From Sequoia sempervirens (Eukaryota; Streptophyta; Pinopsida; Cupressales; Cupressaceae): a stretch of DNA of 64,000 nt. The position numbers were made by a program, and so were the translations under genes. This document shows positions 11,171 through 24,251 of the stretch, in pieces. Each line of letters opens with the position of its first letter. Positions within the stretch are counted from its first letter, which is position 1. The stretch spans positions 11,636,754 to 11,700,753 of the forward strand of contig VDFB02000001.1 of assembly GCA_007258455.2 (NCBI GenBank), written 5' to 3'. The notes below the pieces were generated by a model, which did not search any database, was not told where the DNA came from, and saw only the letters and a list, made by a program, of their open reading frames with translations.

Positions 11171-12646
11171 ATGACCATTCAAACAAGGTTACAAAAAAAA
11201 ATGCTCAAGGAAAAAGGGCTTGAAAATCAAAACATTGAAATTCCAACCATTGAAACTCTGATCATTGAGACTCCAAACACTGAAACTCAAAATAGTGAAA
11301 CACAAAACACCAAGGTGGAGGCTGAAGAGAATCCTTTAACAACACTGATGGGGAAGAAATAACTGAAGAAGATATCCAACATGCTGAACAAGACCCCAAT
11401 TTCCACAAGTGTTTAGAAAATATTTTCAAAAGAAATGGGGAAAAATACCTCCTTATGCTAGCCAAATAAGGTGCCAAATTTCCAGAATACTTTGACATAA
11501 ATCAATTGAAAGAACCTCCCAAAAAGCTCAAGAATGATCATGAACAAGTGGTCGCTTTAGCTCATCAAATGAAAAACCTTCAACGACAAATATGGGATAT
11601 GCAAAGGGAAACAACTACAGAAAGATATTTGTTGTCAGACATCTACTATTATCCATGTGACAGAAAAATAGACATGACACCTTCTCCACCAACAACTACA
11701 TTATCCAAGTTCAATTTCTTTAAATTCTTGAAAAAGTTAAATTAGAAGCCCAAATCTCAATCCTCAAACATAGATGATATTGAACAATCTTACCATGTCA
11801 TGCATCTATCTCCATCTCCTATACCAAAATATACCTCATGATTCTTTCACCCAAATTAACAATTCCATCCAACCACCTTCTTCTATCATATCTTCTATAT
11901 CCAATGATTCATTTCAATCTCTCAGTCCAAAACATGACAACATAGACTCCTCTACACCTCAAGATCAAAGCATTCTTTCCACTTCATCCAATGATACCAA
12001 ATTTCCACAAGTTCTTTCAATCTTTGACCAAGACCGAATCTCTCAAGAATTCTATGATGATCCCTTCCTTTCATTTTTCATCCACAAGAATTCCCTTCCA
12101 TCTCAAGAGAAAAGTATCCTTCCAAGTCCTCCTTCCACTCCATCTGATGAATCCATACCATCTCAAGATTCCATTGCATCTTAGGAGCATGATAATTCTT
12201 CCATCCTATCTAATGATGTCCTATCACTCGATTTTCAAGATATTATTTCTACAAAATGTCATGATTCCCTTCCTCATCAAGATCAAGATATGCTTCAATC
12301 CGAGGATATCCCTTCATTCCATGAGGATGTTCATCCTTCTCAAGATCAAGATATGCCTTTCATACCACTTCACAATGATTTCGTACCTAGTAAAGAGCAA
12401 GATACTCCATCCCCTACACCTCATACTCCTTTTCCAATTCAAGATCAAATTACCCCATCATCCCCATGTCAAGATCCTATCACACCTAGTAAAGCTATCC
12501 ATGAACCCCACACCTACAAATTGGGACCCTTCACCTTTATCCGATCCGGTTTACTTCCAACACCTATCCTTTCATCCATATCATATCCTCCCAAAAATGG
12601 ACTCGCATCTTGTTTCACAAACAATACATATCCCATTGGTAAATGA
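11171..12646 (+). pseudogene. gag-like low-complexity protein, broken
   Basis: The reading starts at ATG 11171 (MTIQTRLQKKMLKEKG, then Thr-Glu-rich). It continues in another frame through about 11345-11745 (HKCLENIFKRNGEKY, then an EQVVALAHQMKNLQRQIWDM coiled-coil-like helix). It returns to the first frame from 11774 to 12646 as a Ser-, Pro-, Gln- and Asp-rich tail with repeated SQDQDM-type words. That last part is interrupted by one TAG at 12182-12184. There is no protease, RT or integrase nearby. I infer a degenerate gag of the element that starts at 7810. Confidence 0.5.
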
Positions 12647-12878
12647 ATGTGTCAAATTATGAACTACAAAGGCAAAGGATTAGTCCTTCATGAACAAGGT
12701 ATCCTAGAACCCCTTTTTTTCTCAAGAAAACCCATATCACCATGGCCTTGGTTATTCACCTAAGTGTCCTAGCCCATCAAACCTACCATCTATCTTAGGT
12801 CCTCATCCTAATCTACCAAACCTTCCATCTATCCTAGGTTCATATCCTATTCCTCAAGAACAACAAAGGCACACATCC

Positions 12879-13565
12879 TTGATGCCCTTTCAAAATTCTA
12901 CCTACACTCACTCATCCATAATACCTCCATACCATTCATCTCAATCCACCCCTCCCATTGCTCTTGGAAGCAATTTGGGTGCCAAATGTCAAAAGATTCT
13001 ATATCAAAATCCACATGTGTCAAAGGATCAACATGTCTCCTCGAAGAGGCATGCAAAAATAAAAGACGATTTGATCCAAAATCAAGGGAAAAATAAAAAA
13101 GGCCACAAAGGCTCATCAAAGAAAAAGGAAAATTTTCAAAGACCACAAAGGTCCATAAAACAAAAGGAAATTTCAAAAGGCCACAAAGGTCCATCAAAGC
13201 AAAAAGAAAAATTTCCAAGGCCACAAAGGCCCATAAAGTATAAAGAAAAATCTCAAAGACCACAAAGGCCCATGAAGCAAATATCAAAGTCAAAAGTCAT
13301 GTGGATTCCAAAAAGTATCATAGAAGCAATAAAATCCAAATTGGCATCCAAGTTTTATAATCCAAAAGCTTCCTCCACTCTTCCATCCAAAAACCTCTCA
13401 CCTTCCAAATCCACTTTTCCTCCATCACTCCACCACCCTTCAAGGTGTGTGCCAATGTTGACCTTGCAATCCTTTCCATCTATCCATCAACAAGTCTTCC
13501 CACCTCCTATCCATTACCCAACATTCATCCCCCATTATTCTCCTTTAATCCAAAACTTTGGATAA
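12879..13565 (+). CDS. Lys/Pro-rich repeat ORF, retroelement-associated
   Basis: An uninterrupted 228-codon ORF begins with ATG. Residues about 70-135 are a tandem repeat of a Lys-rich unit ending in GHKGPSK or PQRPIK (39-41 bp per unit, five units). This is followed by VMWIPKSIIEAIKSKL and a Pro- and His-rich tail. The MWIPK segment recalls the short WxPK segments between gag and pol in some plant elements, but that is only a resemblance. It sits in the internal region of the gypsy-like element. Not recognised as a host gene. Confidence 0.4.
   Translation: MMPFQNSTYTHSSIIPPYHSSQSTPPIALGSNLGAKCQKILYQNPHVSKDQHVSSKRHAKIKDDLIQNQGKNKKGHKGSSKKKENFQRPQRSIKQKEISKGHKGPSKQKEKFPRPQRPIKYKEKSQRPQRPMKQISKSKVMWIPKSIIEAIKSKLASKFYNPKASSTLPSKNLSPSKSTFPPSLHHPSRCVPMLTLQSFPSIHQQVFPPPIHYPTFIPHYSPLIQNFG
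13102..13275 (+). repeat. 39-41 bp tandem repeat inside the ORF
   Basis: CCACAAAGG followed by a TCCATCAAAGCAAAAGG-type stretch recurs at about 13102, 13143, 13182, 13221 and 13259. The period is divisible by three or nearly so, and the frame is kept. Confidence 0.85.
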
Positions 13566-14821
13566 GTCCTTAGTTCTTCCATCATACCTTTAATAGGCCA
13601 ACATTTATTAGTTTAATCCCCATTGCCATGGTTTATTAAAGGAATACTTGGTCATGAAACTTGATGCTTAAGTCCTTCCTCCATCTCCCTATCATCCATA
13701 TCCTATTTTCCATATTCCTCTTGCACTCTACAATTGGGGGGAAATTTTCATCCATCTTATCATTCCTTATATTTCCCACCTTTGATATTGACAAGGTTAA
13801 GGATCTTCTTGAACATCATATATCTTATCCTATTTTCTTTGTCCATATCTTACCATACCATCTTTTGTCTTATCCATATTCCATCATTCTTGCTAGATAC
13901 ATCCTTCTTCTCATCCTTGGTCTTGATGAGGAATAGGGGAAAAATACTTGGGCCTTGTGTCTGTATCTTATCTAGTTGATCTTGATCATCCCATTCATTA
14001 TCTTTATCCTCACTTTCTTCCATTCCATATCTCCTAGCTTATCAAAATCCATGTCATCATGTCCCTTTGCAACCTTGAATCTTATCATGCAAATCATATT
14101 TGAGCCTAGCTGTAAAACATTATCCAATCATCATATATTTTGTCAATCAATCATCAATCTTATCATCATCATGCCTTATGGAATCAATCATTTCTGGCAT
14201 CTTAATCAATCAACCATTATCATCTTTTGACAAGAGATATGTTGCTTGTGTGACATGTTTTGCAGTGAATATTTCATTTTGATCTATCATTTATCCATGG
14301 TTGCATTATCTCTATTGTGGGGCATCTTTTTCCTTCAACCATTCATATCATATCATTCCATCTTAAAAATCAAAAAAATCAGAAAAAGTGAAAAATACAA
14401 AAAAAAAAGTGAAAAATAAAAAAGATAAAAAAAAATCATAAAATCTAAAAAGGTGCAATAAAAACAAGTAGTGAGAACCTAGAAACAGGTGCTATTTGTG
14501 ATAGGTTAGCTTTTCCATCTATTTGAGCATGTTAACCATTTTCTTTCACCATCCATCTGCCTATCTTTTGAAAGCTCCATGAACATATCTTGGCATCGTG
14601 GTCGTGTCTCATCCTAGACTGGGGGAAAAATCCTGAACTCAATGGGGGCAACGAACTTTGAGCTTGAACCAAAAGAAAAACAGTAGGAAGAAAAATGCAA
14701 CAACAAAAATGATTAAAACGCAACTCAACGTTGAACATCAATCACCATCAAAAACACATCAAACATCCATATCATATCAAAATCCAAAAAATAGGTCAAA
14801 AAGTTAAAAAAAAAGGTTGTC
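13566..14821 (+). other. 3' part of the gypsy-like element, noncoding
   Basis: Rich in CATCAT- and TTATCC-type words, so small ORFs here are low-complexity. Purine tracts that could be polypurine tracts occur at 13735-13742 (TTGGGGGGAAA), 13935-13945 and 14618-14630 (CTGGGGGAAAAA). None is followed by a copy of the 7810 LTR. A poly-A-rich stretch lies at 14370-14470. Confidence 0.4.
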
Positions 14822-15056
14822 TTGTCAAACTACGTCATTTCTAAGCTTAAACGTAGGAAAGGCTAATCCTTGATCAGCCCCCAAGACACCCTAGGTCAAG
14901 TCCTTTAGCATTCTATTGTAATTAGTTGTCATCTCTCGCCTGTTCATATCTTGGTCCTGTAAATCAGTTGAGTCAGCCAAACTACATGGTCTCTACGTGT
15001 ATAACGTAGGCAAGGCTAATCTTTGATCAGCCCCTGAGGCCCCTAGGATAGGTCTT
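14822..15056 (+). repeat. two-copy direct repeat, about 80 bp
   Basis: A block with GTCAAACTACGT..., ACGTAGG, AAGGCTAATCCTTGATCAGCC and CCTAGG occurs at about 14822-14905 and again, diverged, at about 14975-15056. The two copies are some 150 bases apart in the same direction. Confidence 0.7.
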
Positions 15057-16859
15057 TAGGTTAGGTTCTTGGTCAAAATCTCAGAAAACATCTAAAAATT
15101 GGAAAATCAAAAATTCCCAAAAACATTGGAAAATCAAAAGGATGATGCTCTTCTGAATCATGGGTTATCAAGTTAAACACAAATGTTCAATTGTTGTAAT
15201 TTGATTTTTGTTATCATATCTTTGGAGCACCTCAATGATGTATCGAACTAGAGGAGCTAGGAAAGAGTATGATTTTTCTTTGTCTGTTGTCTATGAGTTG
15301 ATCATTATTACTATGCAAATTGTCGCGGGACGTGCACTACAAAGTATCACTGATGACTTTTTGAATTTTCATAGGAAAAGGATTAACTCTTCCCTATTTA
15401 TGCAAGCAATATTTAGGTCATCTCAATTTAATTATACTTAGATGCTTGTGTTAACTTGCACTATCAAACATCATGGAAGTAGTACTTAGTTCATCATGGT
15501 CTAAAATATACCAATGCTTGTACTCACTTTCAACATTTTAAAGGCCCAATGATGATAAAAAGCATGACAAATTGGTTGTTACGAATTTCAACTTTTGCAT
15601 ATGAGATTTGCATGATTAGAGTAGATTGCATCCATGTTAGTTTGAATTTATAAGGTCTCCAAAGTTGCAACAATTTCACAATGAGGTTATCTCTGTTATC
15701 AATGGATTGAGTACACTTGACATTAAGCAAAAACACATCATTCTCATTTAGTTGCATGTAAGTTGCATCATCATTTGCATAAAGTAGAAAACATTATAAC
15801 ATCATTCATCCATCCATATACCATATCATGATATTTGCATCAGAAAACACAAAATGACATCCATCGCATCTCATTTACATAATCAAAATAATTTCATTTG
15901 GTAGCATTAGGGAAGTGGTTCACTAAGCTTAAATGAGTGAGTCTCTTCAGATTTCCAAAAGAATTGGAAAATATGTCGGGTTTTGTAAAACTTAATGTAA
16001 CAAAGAATCAACCGATGACAGCTCTTCCCACAACTCTTTCAAAGTCGATAGATTCACTCATTTAATCTTAAGACCCTAGAACATAATCATCTACATAATC
16101 ATTTGTGTCACATAATCATAATTCATAACTACAAAACATCATACATCATTTGCATCACATCCATACATAATCAATATGCACATTGCATTTCATTACATTT
16201 CATCATTGCATAAATCAAATTCATTGCATATAGCATAAAATCATTTTCATAATTAAATAAAACATATAGAGTCATCTATCATTGCATTATCATATCATAT
16301 CATCATTCCATCCATCATGCAATCATTCATTCATCATTTATTTGCATGAGAAAATAACAAAAAAATAAAATCCATCACATGTAGGCATCATTCATAAATC
16401 ATCATAGACTCATAACACATTAGTTGCATCATCATTTTCATCCATAGCATATCATAACATTAGGATCACCATCATAACATGGAAATTAAATGCATTATAG
16501 ACATCTATCATCATATCAACACATAGATCAATCATCATCATCGCCGCATATCATATAACCTCAAAATCATAATGTCAAGTATACAATGATATCCAAAAGT
16601 ATGACGAGATACATCAATATAAAAAATGGCACTGTATCATAATGTCTCAAATCAAGAGGTACATCATCAATGTCTCAACTAAATTAGTGTATACATCAGG
16701 TCTCGGTACATCATCAAGTCTCAGTACATTAATCAATCCTATACTGGGGCATATCAATCAATCAGAGAATTCAAACCACATTGCCCAATCAAATCTAAAT
16801 CCACTTGCACCAGATGCAAAAATCCTCCTGTGATCATAGCATATTGCAAGTCAACAATC
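15057..16859. other. noncoding, ATCAT-rich sequence
   Basis: No gene seen. The stretch is dominated by CATCAT- and CATA-type words and has one clear inverted repeat (15925-16069, listed separately). ORFs of 60-77 codons here show no domain. Confidence 0.5.
15925..16069. repeat. 19-bp inverted repeat, hairpin
   Basis: AAGCTTAAATGAGTGAGTC at 15925-15943 pairs with GATTCACTCATTTAATCTT at 16051-16069 (17 of 19 positions), with a loop of about 107 bases. It could be the end pair of a very short inverted-repeat element or chance in biased sequence. Confidence 0.55.
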
Positions 16860-17226
16860 TTATCAATCAATTCAACCTTGCCTATCATGAGGTTCATCAA
16901 TCAATCCAACCTTGCCTATCATGAGGTTCATCAATCAATCCAACCTTGCCTATCATGAGATTCATCAATCAATTGATTCAACCTTGCCTATCATGAGGTT
17001 CATCAATCAATCAAATCAACCTCGCCTAGCATGAGGTTCATCATAAATCTATCATTGATCCTTGCCTATCATGAGGTCAATCATCAATCTATCATTGATC
17101 CTCACCTATCATGAGTTCAATCATCAATCTATCATTGATCCTCACCTATCATGAGGTCAATCATCAATCTATCATTGATCATCACCTATCATGAGGAAAA
17201 TCATCATTAATCTATCATTGATCCTT
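16860..17226 (+). repeat. 35-40 bp tandem repeat
   Basis: Two related units follow each other. The first, with CAACCTTGCCTATCATGAGGT and an ATCAATC spacer, has about five copies to about 17040. The second, with CTATCATTGATCCTCACCTATCATGAGG and a similar spacer, has about five copies to 17226. They end exactly where the LTR at 17227 begins, so the LTR element has inserted at or into the array. Confidence 0.9.
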
Positions 17227-18896
17227 TGTAACTCCCCACCTCACAACCCCTAAAGGAAACTAATACATCAAACATTTATGGCATAATTATTATTTTTAAA
17301 CGTACAGAATGTACACTAAGTTTTCCAATGCATATAACATATACCAATGATTACAAATTAAACGCCTAAGTCCTTTGGGGTACACGAGGTGACATTACGT
17401 AACTAACCCATAACAAAAGTGGAAAAATGAAATTCCCAATTTTCATTCATGTAACCCATTCATTCACTTATCTTCAATTTTAAAACATTCATAAATGATA
17501 AAGCAATATGAAAAGATTAAAAAAATATGATAACCATACACATATACATAATAAGATAAACATGGAAATACAATGAACATATTTCCACAGATACAACACG
17601 AGCATTAAACAATATTTACAAAAATAGATCAAGAAGGAATTACATAGTAGGATTATACATTACATCAGCTTCTAGTACATCTCATTGAATAAATACATAA
17701 GTTTACATCATGAGACTTCCCAACACATGTGGGAGTAATACATCAATACAAAAGTACAATTGTAGTACAAATATACATTTGATTACATGGTGAACTCTAG
17801 ATCAAGTTGTATCTACAAAATACTACACTGAATGACACAATTGTATTGCAGGGGACCCAACAAGGTGCGTAGCATGTTCCACCCAACCACCCTCATGCTA
17901 GGAGTAAATAAGGAAGGATCCCTAACCAAGATCACCCAAACAAAAAACAACAAGACTCGACTCCAAACAAGAAAGACGTGAAACACAAAGGAAAACATAA
18001 CATCAAGAGACCACTTCCAGAGGCTTACAAAGATAACAAATCAAGGTATTGCTAATGGAAAGTCCAACAAGAACCAATTTCCAAAATAATAAATCAACAT
18101 TAAATTTCCATAAGAGGTGCCAACAACAATAAAATTCCAAGCCCTCCAAATAAGATCACAAAATCAATCAACAATAAAAATCCAAGGGCACCATTCACCA
18201 ACACCAATAAAGTTGCCATTGGGCATATATGCAACATTGAATAACCAAAAGGAGGCTACAAAGAAAACATCAAGAAAAAATTTGCTTAACAACATAAGAC
18301 ACAACAACTTCCAGATACGCACAAAATAAAACACAAGGGAAACTATGGGAGAGTGTCATTGCACAGTCCTACATGGGTTATCCTGACTGCCTTTCTCTAG
18401 GTGTTGGCCCCCATCTATGGTTATCCTAGTAGCCTCTCTAGGCGTTGGCCCCAAAGGGTGACTCATGCAGAACCATTAACCTTTCATGGAGATGAGGCAA
18501 TGATCTTTCCAACCACGGCCTTCTCAGCCCACCCTTAGTCTATGAAATCCCTAACGGGTGGATGAGGCATCCTTAATTATCTTGTTAATGTTAATACTAT
18601 CCAACCCCTTTTTTTTTTAATTAAGTTATCACTTATTACTCTAACTCTAATGTGGGTTATCCTAACAACCCCTTTGTGCGCTGATGCCCATGTAGAGCCA
18701 CTCTCCCTAGAAACCCAAACCACAAAACCAAAGCATCAAGGGGTTGTACCAACATAACGAAAAATTGAATCTCAAACGAAAACTTACGCGAGGCACAAAC
18801 ATCTCGCCAATAACCATATGCATATTCACCCATGAAACAGGTACAACCCAAACATATACCCAAAGTCACAATCATATCCAAAGTATAAACAAATAC
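17227..18896 (-). repeat. 3' LTR (minimum extent)
   Basis: The plus-strand text begins TGTAACTCCCCACC and ends, as far as comparison allows, at the point matching the gap at 23992. By eye it is about 95% identical to 22332-23992; many differences are C/T or G/A. The LTR may extend further right than 18896. Confidence 0.8.
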
Positions 18897-19386
18897 CATT
18901 AAGACTCAATTCCAAAATCACAATTACATCCAAAAATAGATAAACACAAATCCACAAGACATCTTAATAAACAACTTTCCCATGCCTCTAGAAGCTTTAA
19001 ACAATAACCTTAACTCCTAAAGAGCGTTAAACTATCTTGAGGGTCCCCACATGTCCATAATCAACTCAAGCAAAACAACAATGGACTCAAGGAAAATTGA
19101 AGAATTAAACAACTATACAACCTCAAGATTCAGTTAAAGAACGTGAATTTACTATAACTCAACAAACACATTTTAAGATAACTCATTGCATGATTTCAAC
19201 CTTGATAAAATAAACAATCAGTTTACCCAATCTACTTAATTTGATAAAATCACTCAATTTGATTTGATAATTTTTTATTTTTATTTTTATCCAATTACCA
19301 CATAAATCTAAGCATTGACACTAACATCCCAAGTATTTTATATCTTTTCATCTAGTACAAACACATGCATATATATACATATATAT

Positions 19387-19437
<51 letters not shown>

Positions 19438-22313
19438 CATATTGCTATGTACATATACATATATGAATATATTTTGCATATAAATTCAACATACTTATTT
19501 TATTCACACAAATATCAATATTATATATATATATATTAATAAAAATTAAATTGAATATAATAAAATTTAAAAAATTTAAAAAATATTGGCATGGTGTGAT
19601 GGTTTATAGGTATTAATAAAACATTGGGGTGGTTGTTGAATGGTTGTAATAGCTAATAAAGCGCTTACCTTGAATAAAAAAATTAAAAATTATAAAATAA
19701 ACTTTATAAAATTAAAATTTATAAACCATACTAACCCTGTGCAAGAGAAGGCTGTGAACCTTCCCATATGGGGAGGTCACAACCCCCACCCAAGGTTGCG
19801 CCCAACAGCCCAAAGGCTATTGTGCGCAACTTTGGGTGGGCTGGGCACAGACCCCCACCACCCCCATGCACACACATGTAACACAATGGGGAGTAGGGGG
19901 TACGGCGGCAGCTGACACCCCCCCTCCCAAATAATTTAAATTTTCTTTAAAAAAATAAAAAACAAAATTATTATATTTATCTAATTTTTTTTTTCTTCTA
20001 ATACACTCTCAGAAGGAAATACAGCCAGCCAGCCAGACCTTTCAATATATATGTATATTTTCTTTCAGAAAGAGAGAAACCAGATAAAAGAGTTTTTTGA
20101 GAATGGAAACACAAATAATCATATATGTAACTGATTTATAACAACACCTAAATTATGGTTATATATATATATATATATTTCTTTAAAAAAAATCTAATTT
20201 TCTCAAGCACCAATAATCCATTTTCCCCAAGCCAACATAAAAAATTTCCTCAGATAAACACTTGTTTAACATAATATTGTTTTCCCAATTTGACGGCAAC
20301 CTTCTTCAATTAGAACACATTTTTTCCCAAAAAGATTTGTAATTTCTCCAAAATATATATATATAATCTACAAAATGGATTGGGGGGGCAGATCGAAAGC
20401 AATGATTTGCAATCAACCAAGCAACTAAATCAAAACTTTTCCAACACTTTCTTTTCTTTTTGAACATTATAGTTTTTTTTTTCAAGAAATCACCCAAACA
20501 AACATAGATATAAACACTACTTTCAAACACATGTAAAATAAATAATAATCAAAGAACCTGGACTCCTACGCTCTGCAAAAGTAGCGTTGTGCACGACAAA
20601 CTCTTCTTCGTCCTCTCAAATCAGCTCTTCACGAACTTCTTTCTCCTTCCTCAACAAATTTTTCCCCAATTTCTTCTTTCAAAATCAACTCTGAATCATT
20701 TTTTTTTTTACAAAGAAAGAATAGAGAAGCACCATATTTATTTTTCAACAACTCTTATTTTTCTTCTTCCACCACAAAAATGTCCATGAAGAAGAATTCT
20801 TCTTTTTTTCCCAATAAATTCAACGAAACTTCTTTCTTTCTTTTTTTCCCAAAAACACTAAACATGCATTCGTCCTTTTTTATCTTTTTTTATTTTAAAG
20901 CTCATAATTATCACACAACAATTAATTAAAAATCCCTTTATTCAATATTTATCCTCAACTTGACAAAAGTCATTAAATTATATTATTTCATTTTTACAAA
21001 CAATAATTTATAATTATCAACAATATTATTTATTTAATTTATTAATTTATCCCTTTTAATTAAATAGGCAACTTTTAATTTAACAATCTTTTAAAATATA
21101 ATAAATTTAAATTTAACAATTAACTTAACCACATTTTCATAACTACTTAATTATTAATTAAAATAACATTATTAATCTACCAAGAAATACAAACATAAAC
21201 ATTAATTAAATGATACATAACCAAAGATTAAAATCAATGAATAACATTAACACCACATGCCAAACGGCGACTTAGATCAGACAACAACACCTAAGCATAC
21301 ACAAATGAGGGTGATCTAACATGGATGGGAACACTTCCTTATAAACTCCCTTTTCAACTTCATACCTGCTAATATGGGATACTACTCAGACTGGCCATGT
21401 GGAGTCAAGGTTCAAAGACTGTGATCCCGTGATGTCCAACATCAAGTAGCATATAAATCTCCACATGTATTATTGACTGCGGAAAGGAAGTCATGGGGTA
21501 GCAAGGCACTCAGTAAGTGAGTGATGCTACTCTATCCTTCACCAAGCACCCACTAGAATACACACTGCAACTATATCCATCAACAAACATGAAACCATAA
21601 TATCAACCAAATAGTATGATCACCACATATCATCAAGATAAGAATGACACAGCATATCCGTGATAGTACAAACACCACAAATCATGTATCAAAAATCAAC
21701 ATAATTAGTATCATGCATCCAAGCAAACTAAATTGTAAATCCAATACTAAATCAAACTAGTGAAATAATCACTCATCACAATCTCAAGCACACAACTCAA
21801 CATAATAGAATATCAAGAAAGTAACAACGCTTAGGGGTATTACATCCTCTAGAACATGGCTTACTCCTAGAAGCCAATCAACAAATAAGGGTAATCCTCT
21901 CTATACTGTGATGCATCCCTCCATGTCATTGTGAGGTCTCAATGCAAAATTCACAATAAAGTGACACAAGATCATAATCCATGCCCTTTCAAGACATAAA
22001 ACACAATTTTAACACATCAAAAAGCACAATATCGCTTAAACACACCTCACCGCGATACACACATTCAATTCACTTTACAAGGAACACACCACAAGGCAAC
22101 ACAAGGGTCCCAAAATACATTCCCAGTAGGAAGAATATCGATGCATTGCACACTACACTAAGGGTCCTATCCTTTCCACTAGATTTTTGCACCTTTGGAC
22201 CAACATTGCCTAGAGAAAAACTTAGATTCCTAAGTGTGGATGACACTAACAAAATGACACACCCTATATGAGAAGCAGGGTCACAATAGGCTCATAGTAC
22301 CTACCGTATGAAC
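18897..22313. other. LTR continuation and/or internal region, noncoding
   Basis: No coding sequence of any known family on either strand. A short GC-richer patch at about 19735-19930 contains inverted-looking GTTGCGCCCAA / TTGTGCGCAAC words. Pyrimidine-rich stretches (about 20590-20880) could include the minus-strand polypurine tract, but I cannot place it. Confidence 0.4.
19389..19430. repeat. (AC)n microsatellite with AT flanks
   Basis: About 20 AC units flanked by ATATATAC stretches. A 74-codon ORF across it is an artefact of the repeat. Further short (AT)n runs lie at about 19522-19536 and 20161-20178. Confidence 0.97.
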
Positions 22314-22316
22314 GTA

Positions 22317-22330
22317 TGCTCTGATATCAA
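22317..22330 (-). other. tRNA-iMet primer-binding site
   Basis: The minus strand reads TTGATATCAGAGCA directly after the LTR end ...GTTACA plus one base. It matches the plant initiator tRNA-Met site TTGGTATCAGAGCA except for one G to A change. This fixes the orientation of the element. Confidence 0.85.
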
Positions 22331-22331
22331 G

Positions 22332-23992
22332 TGTAACGCCTCATCTTGCAACCCCAAAGGAAACTAATACATCAACCATTTATGGCACAATTTTTTTTTA
22401 AAAACATAAAGAATGTACACTAAGTTTTCCAATGCATATATCATATACCAATGATTACAAATTAAAATTCTAAGTACTTTGGGGTACACGAGGTGACATT
22501 ATGTAACTAACCCATAACAAATTTGGGAAGACAAAATTCCCAATTTTCATTAATGTAACCCATTCATTCACTTATCTTCAATTTTAAAAAATTCATAAAT
22601 GATAAAGCAATATGACAAGATTAAAACAATATGATAACCATACACATATACATAAGAAGATAAACATGGAAATACAATGAACATATTTCCATAGATACAA
22701 CACGAGCATTAAACAATATTTACAAACATAGATCAAGAAGGAATTACATAGTAGGATTATACATTACATCAACTTCTAGTACATCTCATTGAATAAATAC
22801 ATAAGTTTACATCATGAGACTTCCCAACACATGTGGGAGTAATACATCAATACAAAAGTACAACTGTAGTACAAATATACATTTGATCATATGGTGAACT
22901 CTGGATCAAGTTGTATCTACAAAACACTGCACTAAATGGCACAACTGTATGACAAGGGACCCAATGGGGTGCATAGCATGTTCCACCCAACCACCCCCAT
23001 ACTAGGAGTAAATAAGGAAGGATCCCCGACCAAGATCACCCAAATAGAAAATAACAAGACTCAACTCCAAACAAGAAAGGCATGAAACACAAAGGAAAAC
23101 ATAACATCAAGAGACCACTTCCAGAGGCTTGCAAAGATAACAAATCAAGGGATTGCTAATGGAAATTCCAACAAGAACCAATTGCAAAAATCACATATCA
23201 ACATTAAATTACTATAAGAGGTGGCAACAACAATAAAATTCCAAGATGAGATCACAAAATCAATCAACAATAAAAATCCAAAGGCACCATTCACCACCAC
23301 CAATAAAGTTGCCATGAGGCATATATGCAACATTGAATAACTAAAAGGAGGCTACAAAGACAACATCAAGAAACAATTTCCTTAACAACATAAGACACAA
23401 CCGCTTCCAGATACACACAAAAACAAACACAAGGGAAACTATGGGAGAGTGTCATTGCACAATCCTACATGAGTTATCCTGACTGCCTTTCTCTAGGCAT
23501 TGACCCCCATCTATGGCTATCCCGGCAGCCTCTCTAGGCGCCGGCCTCATAGGGTGACTCATGCAAAACTGTTAACCTCTCATGGAGATGAGGCAATGAT
23601 CTTTCTAGCCACAACCTTCTCAGCCCACCCTTAGTATGTGAAAGCCCTAACGGGTGGATGAGGCATCCTTAATTATCTTGTTAATGTTAATACTACCCAA
23701 CCCCCTTTTTTTAATTAAGTTATCACTTATTACTCTAACTCTAACATGGGTTATCTTGACAGCCCCTTTGTGCATCGATGCCCACATAGAGCCACTCTCC
23801 CTAGAAACTCAAACCACAAAACCAAAGCATCAAGGGTTTGTACCAACATAAGGAAAAACTAAATCTCAAACAAAAAATTACTCAAGGCACATACATCTCG
23901 CCAATAACCATATGCATATTCACTCATGAAACAAGTACAACCCAAGCATATACCCAAAGTCACAATCATATCCAAAGTATAAACAAATACCA
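22332..23992 (-). repeat. 5' LTR, cut by the gap
   Basis: Begins TGTAACGCC on the plus strand and matches 17227-18896 throughout. It ends at the N run at 23993, so the outer end and any target duplication are unseen. Confidence 0.85.
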
Positions 23993-24092
23993 NNNNNNNN
24001 NNNNNNNNNNNNNNNNNNNNNNNNNNNNNNNNNNNNNNNNNNNNNNNNNNNNNNNNNNNNNNNNNNNNNNNNNNNNNNNNNNNNNNNNNNNN
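23993..24092. other. assembly gap, 100 N
   Basis: Exactly 100 N. It separates the 5' LTR above from viral-like sequence on the right, so how the two are joined is unknown. Confidence 0.99.
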
Positions 24093-24251
24093 ACTCCCCT
24101 AGATGAAGAACATGACTATGTCAAGCAAAAGGATATGGGGAAAAATGACGTTTTCACTATTGGATTTGAATAATTTAGAATCTTGTTGATTGATATTTTC
24201 TATGGAGACACTGCAAACCAAATAACATAAGCCAGTAAAGTTCTCCAGACC

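Larger units (their letters stand above)
17227..23992 (-). mobile_element. non-coding LTR retrotransposon, minus strand
   Basis: A block beginning TGTAAC occurs at 17227 and again at 22332, in the same direction, and matches for at least 1.66 kb until the N gap cuts the second copy. Just left of the second copy, on the minus strand, is TTGATATCAGAGCA, one base from the tRNA-iMet primer site TTGGTATCAGAGCA. So the right copy is the 5' LTR and the left copy the 3' LTR. Between them no gag or pol can be found. The inner end of the left LTR is not resolved because the matching part of the right copy is hidden by the gap. Confidence 0.85.

Noticed and set aside
11991..12662. 223-codon plus-strand ORF
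   Set aside because: It is the shadow of the Ser/Gln-rich gag-like ORF in another frame and is made only of low-complexity text.
12898..13293. 131-codon minus-strand ORF
   Set aside because: It is antisense to the Lys/Pro-rich repeat ORF and repeats with the same 39-bp period.
16860..17226. CRISPR-like array
   Set aside because: Units are head-to-tail copies without unique spacers of constant length, in plant nuclear DNA.
19315..19539. 74-codon ORF rich in Thr-His and Tyr-Ile
   Set aside because: It is a translation of the (AC)n and (AT)n microsatellites.
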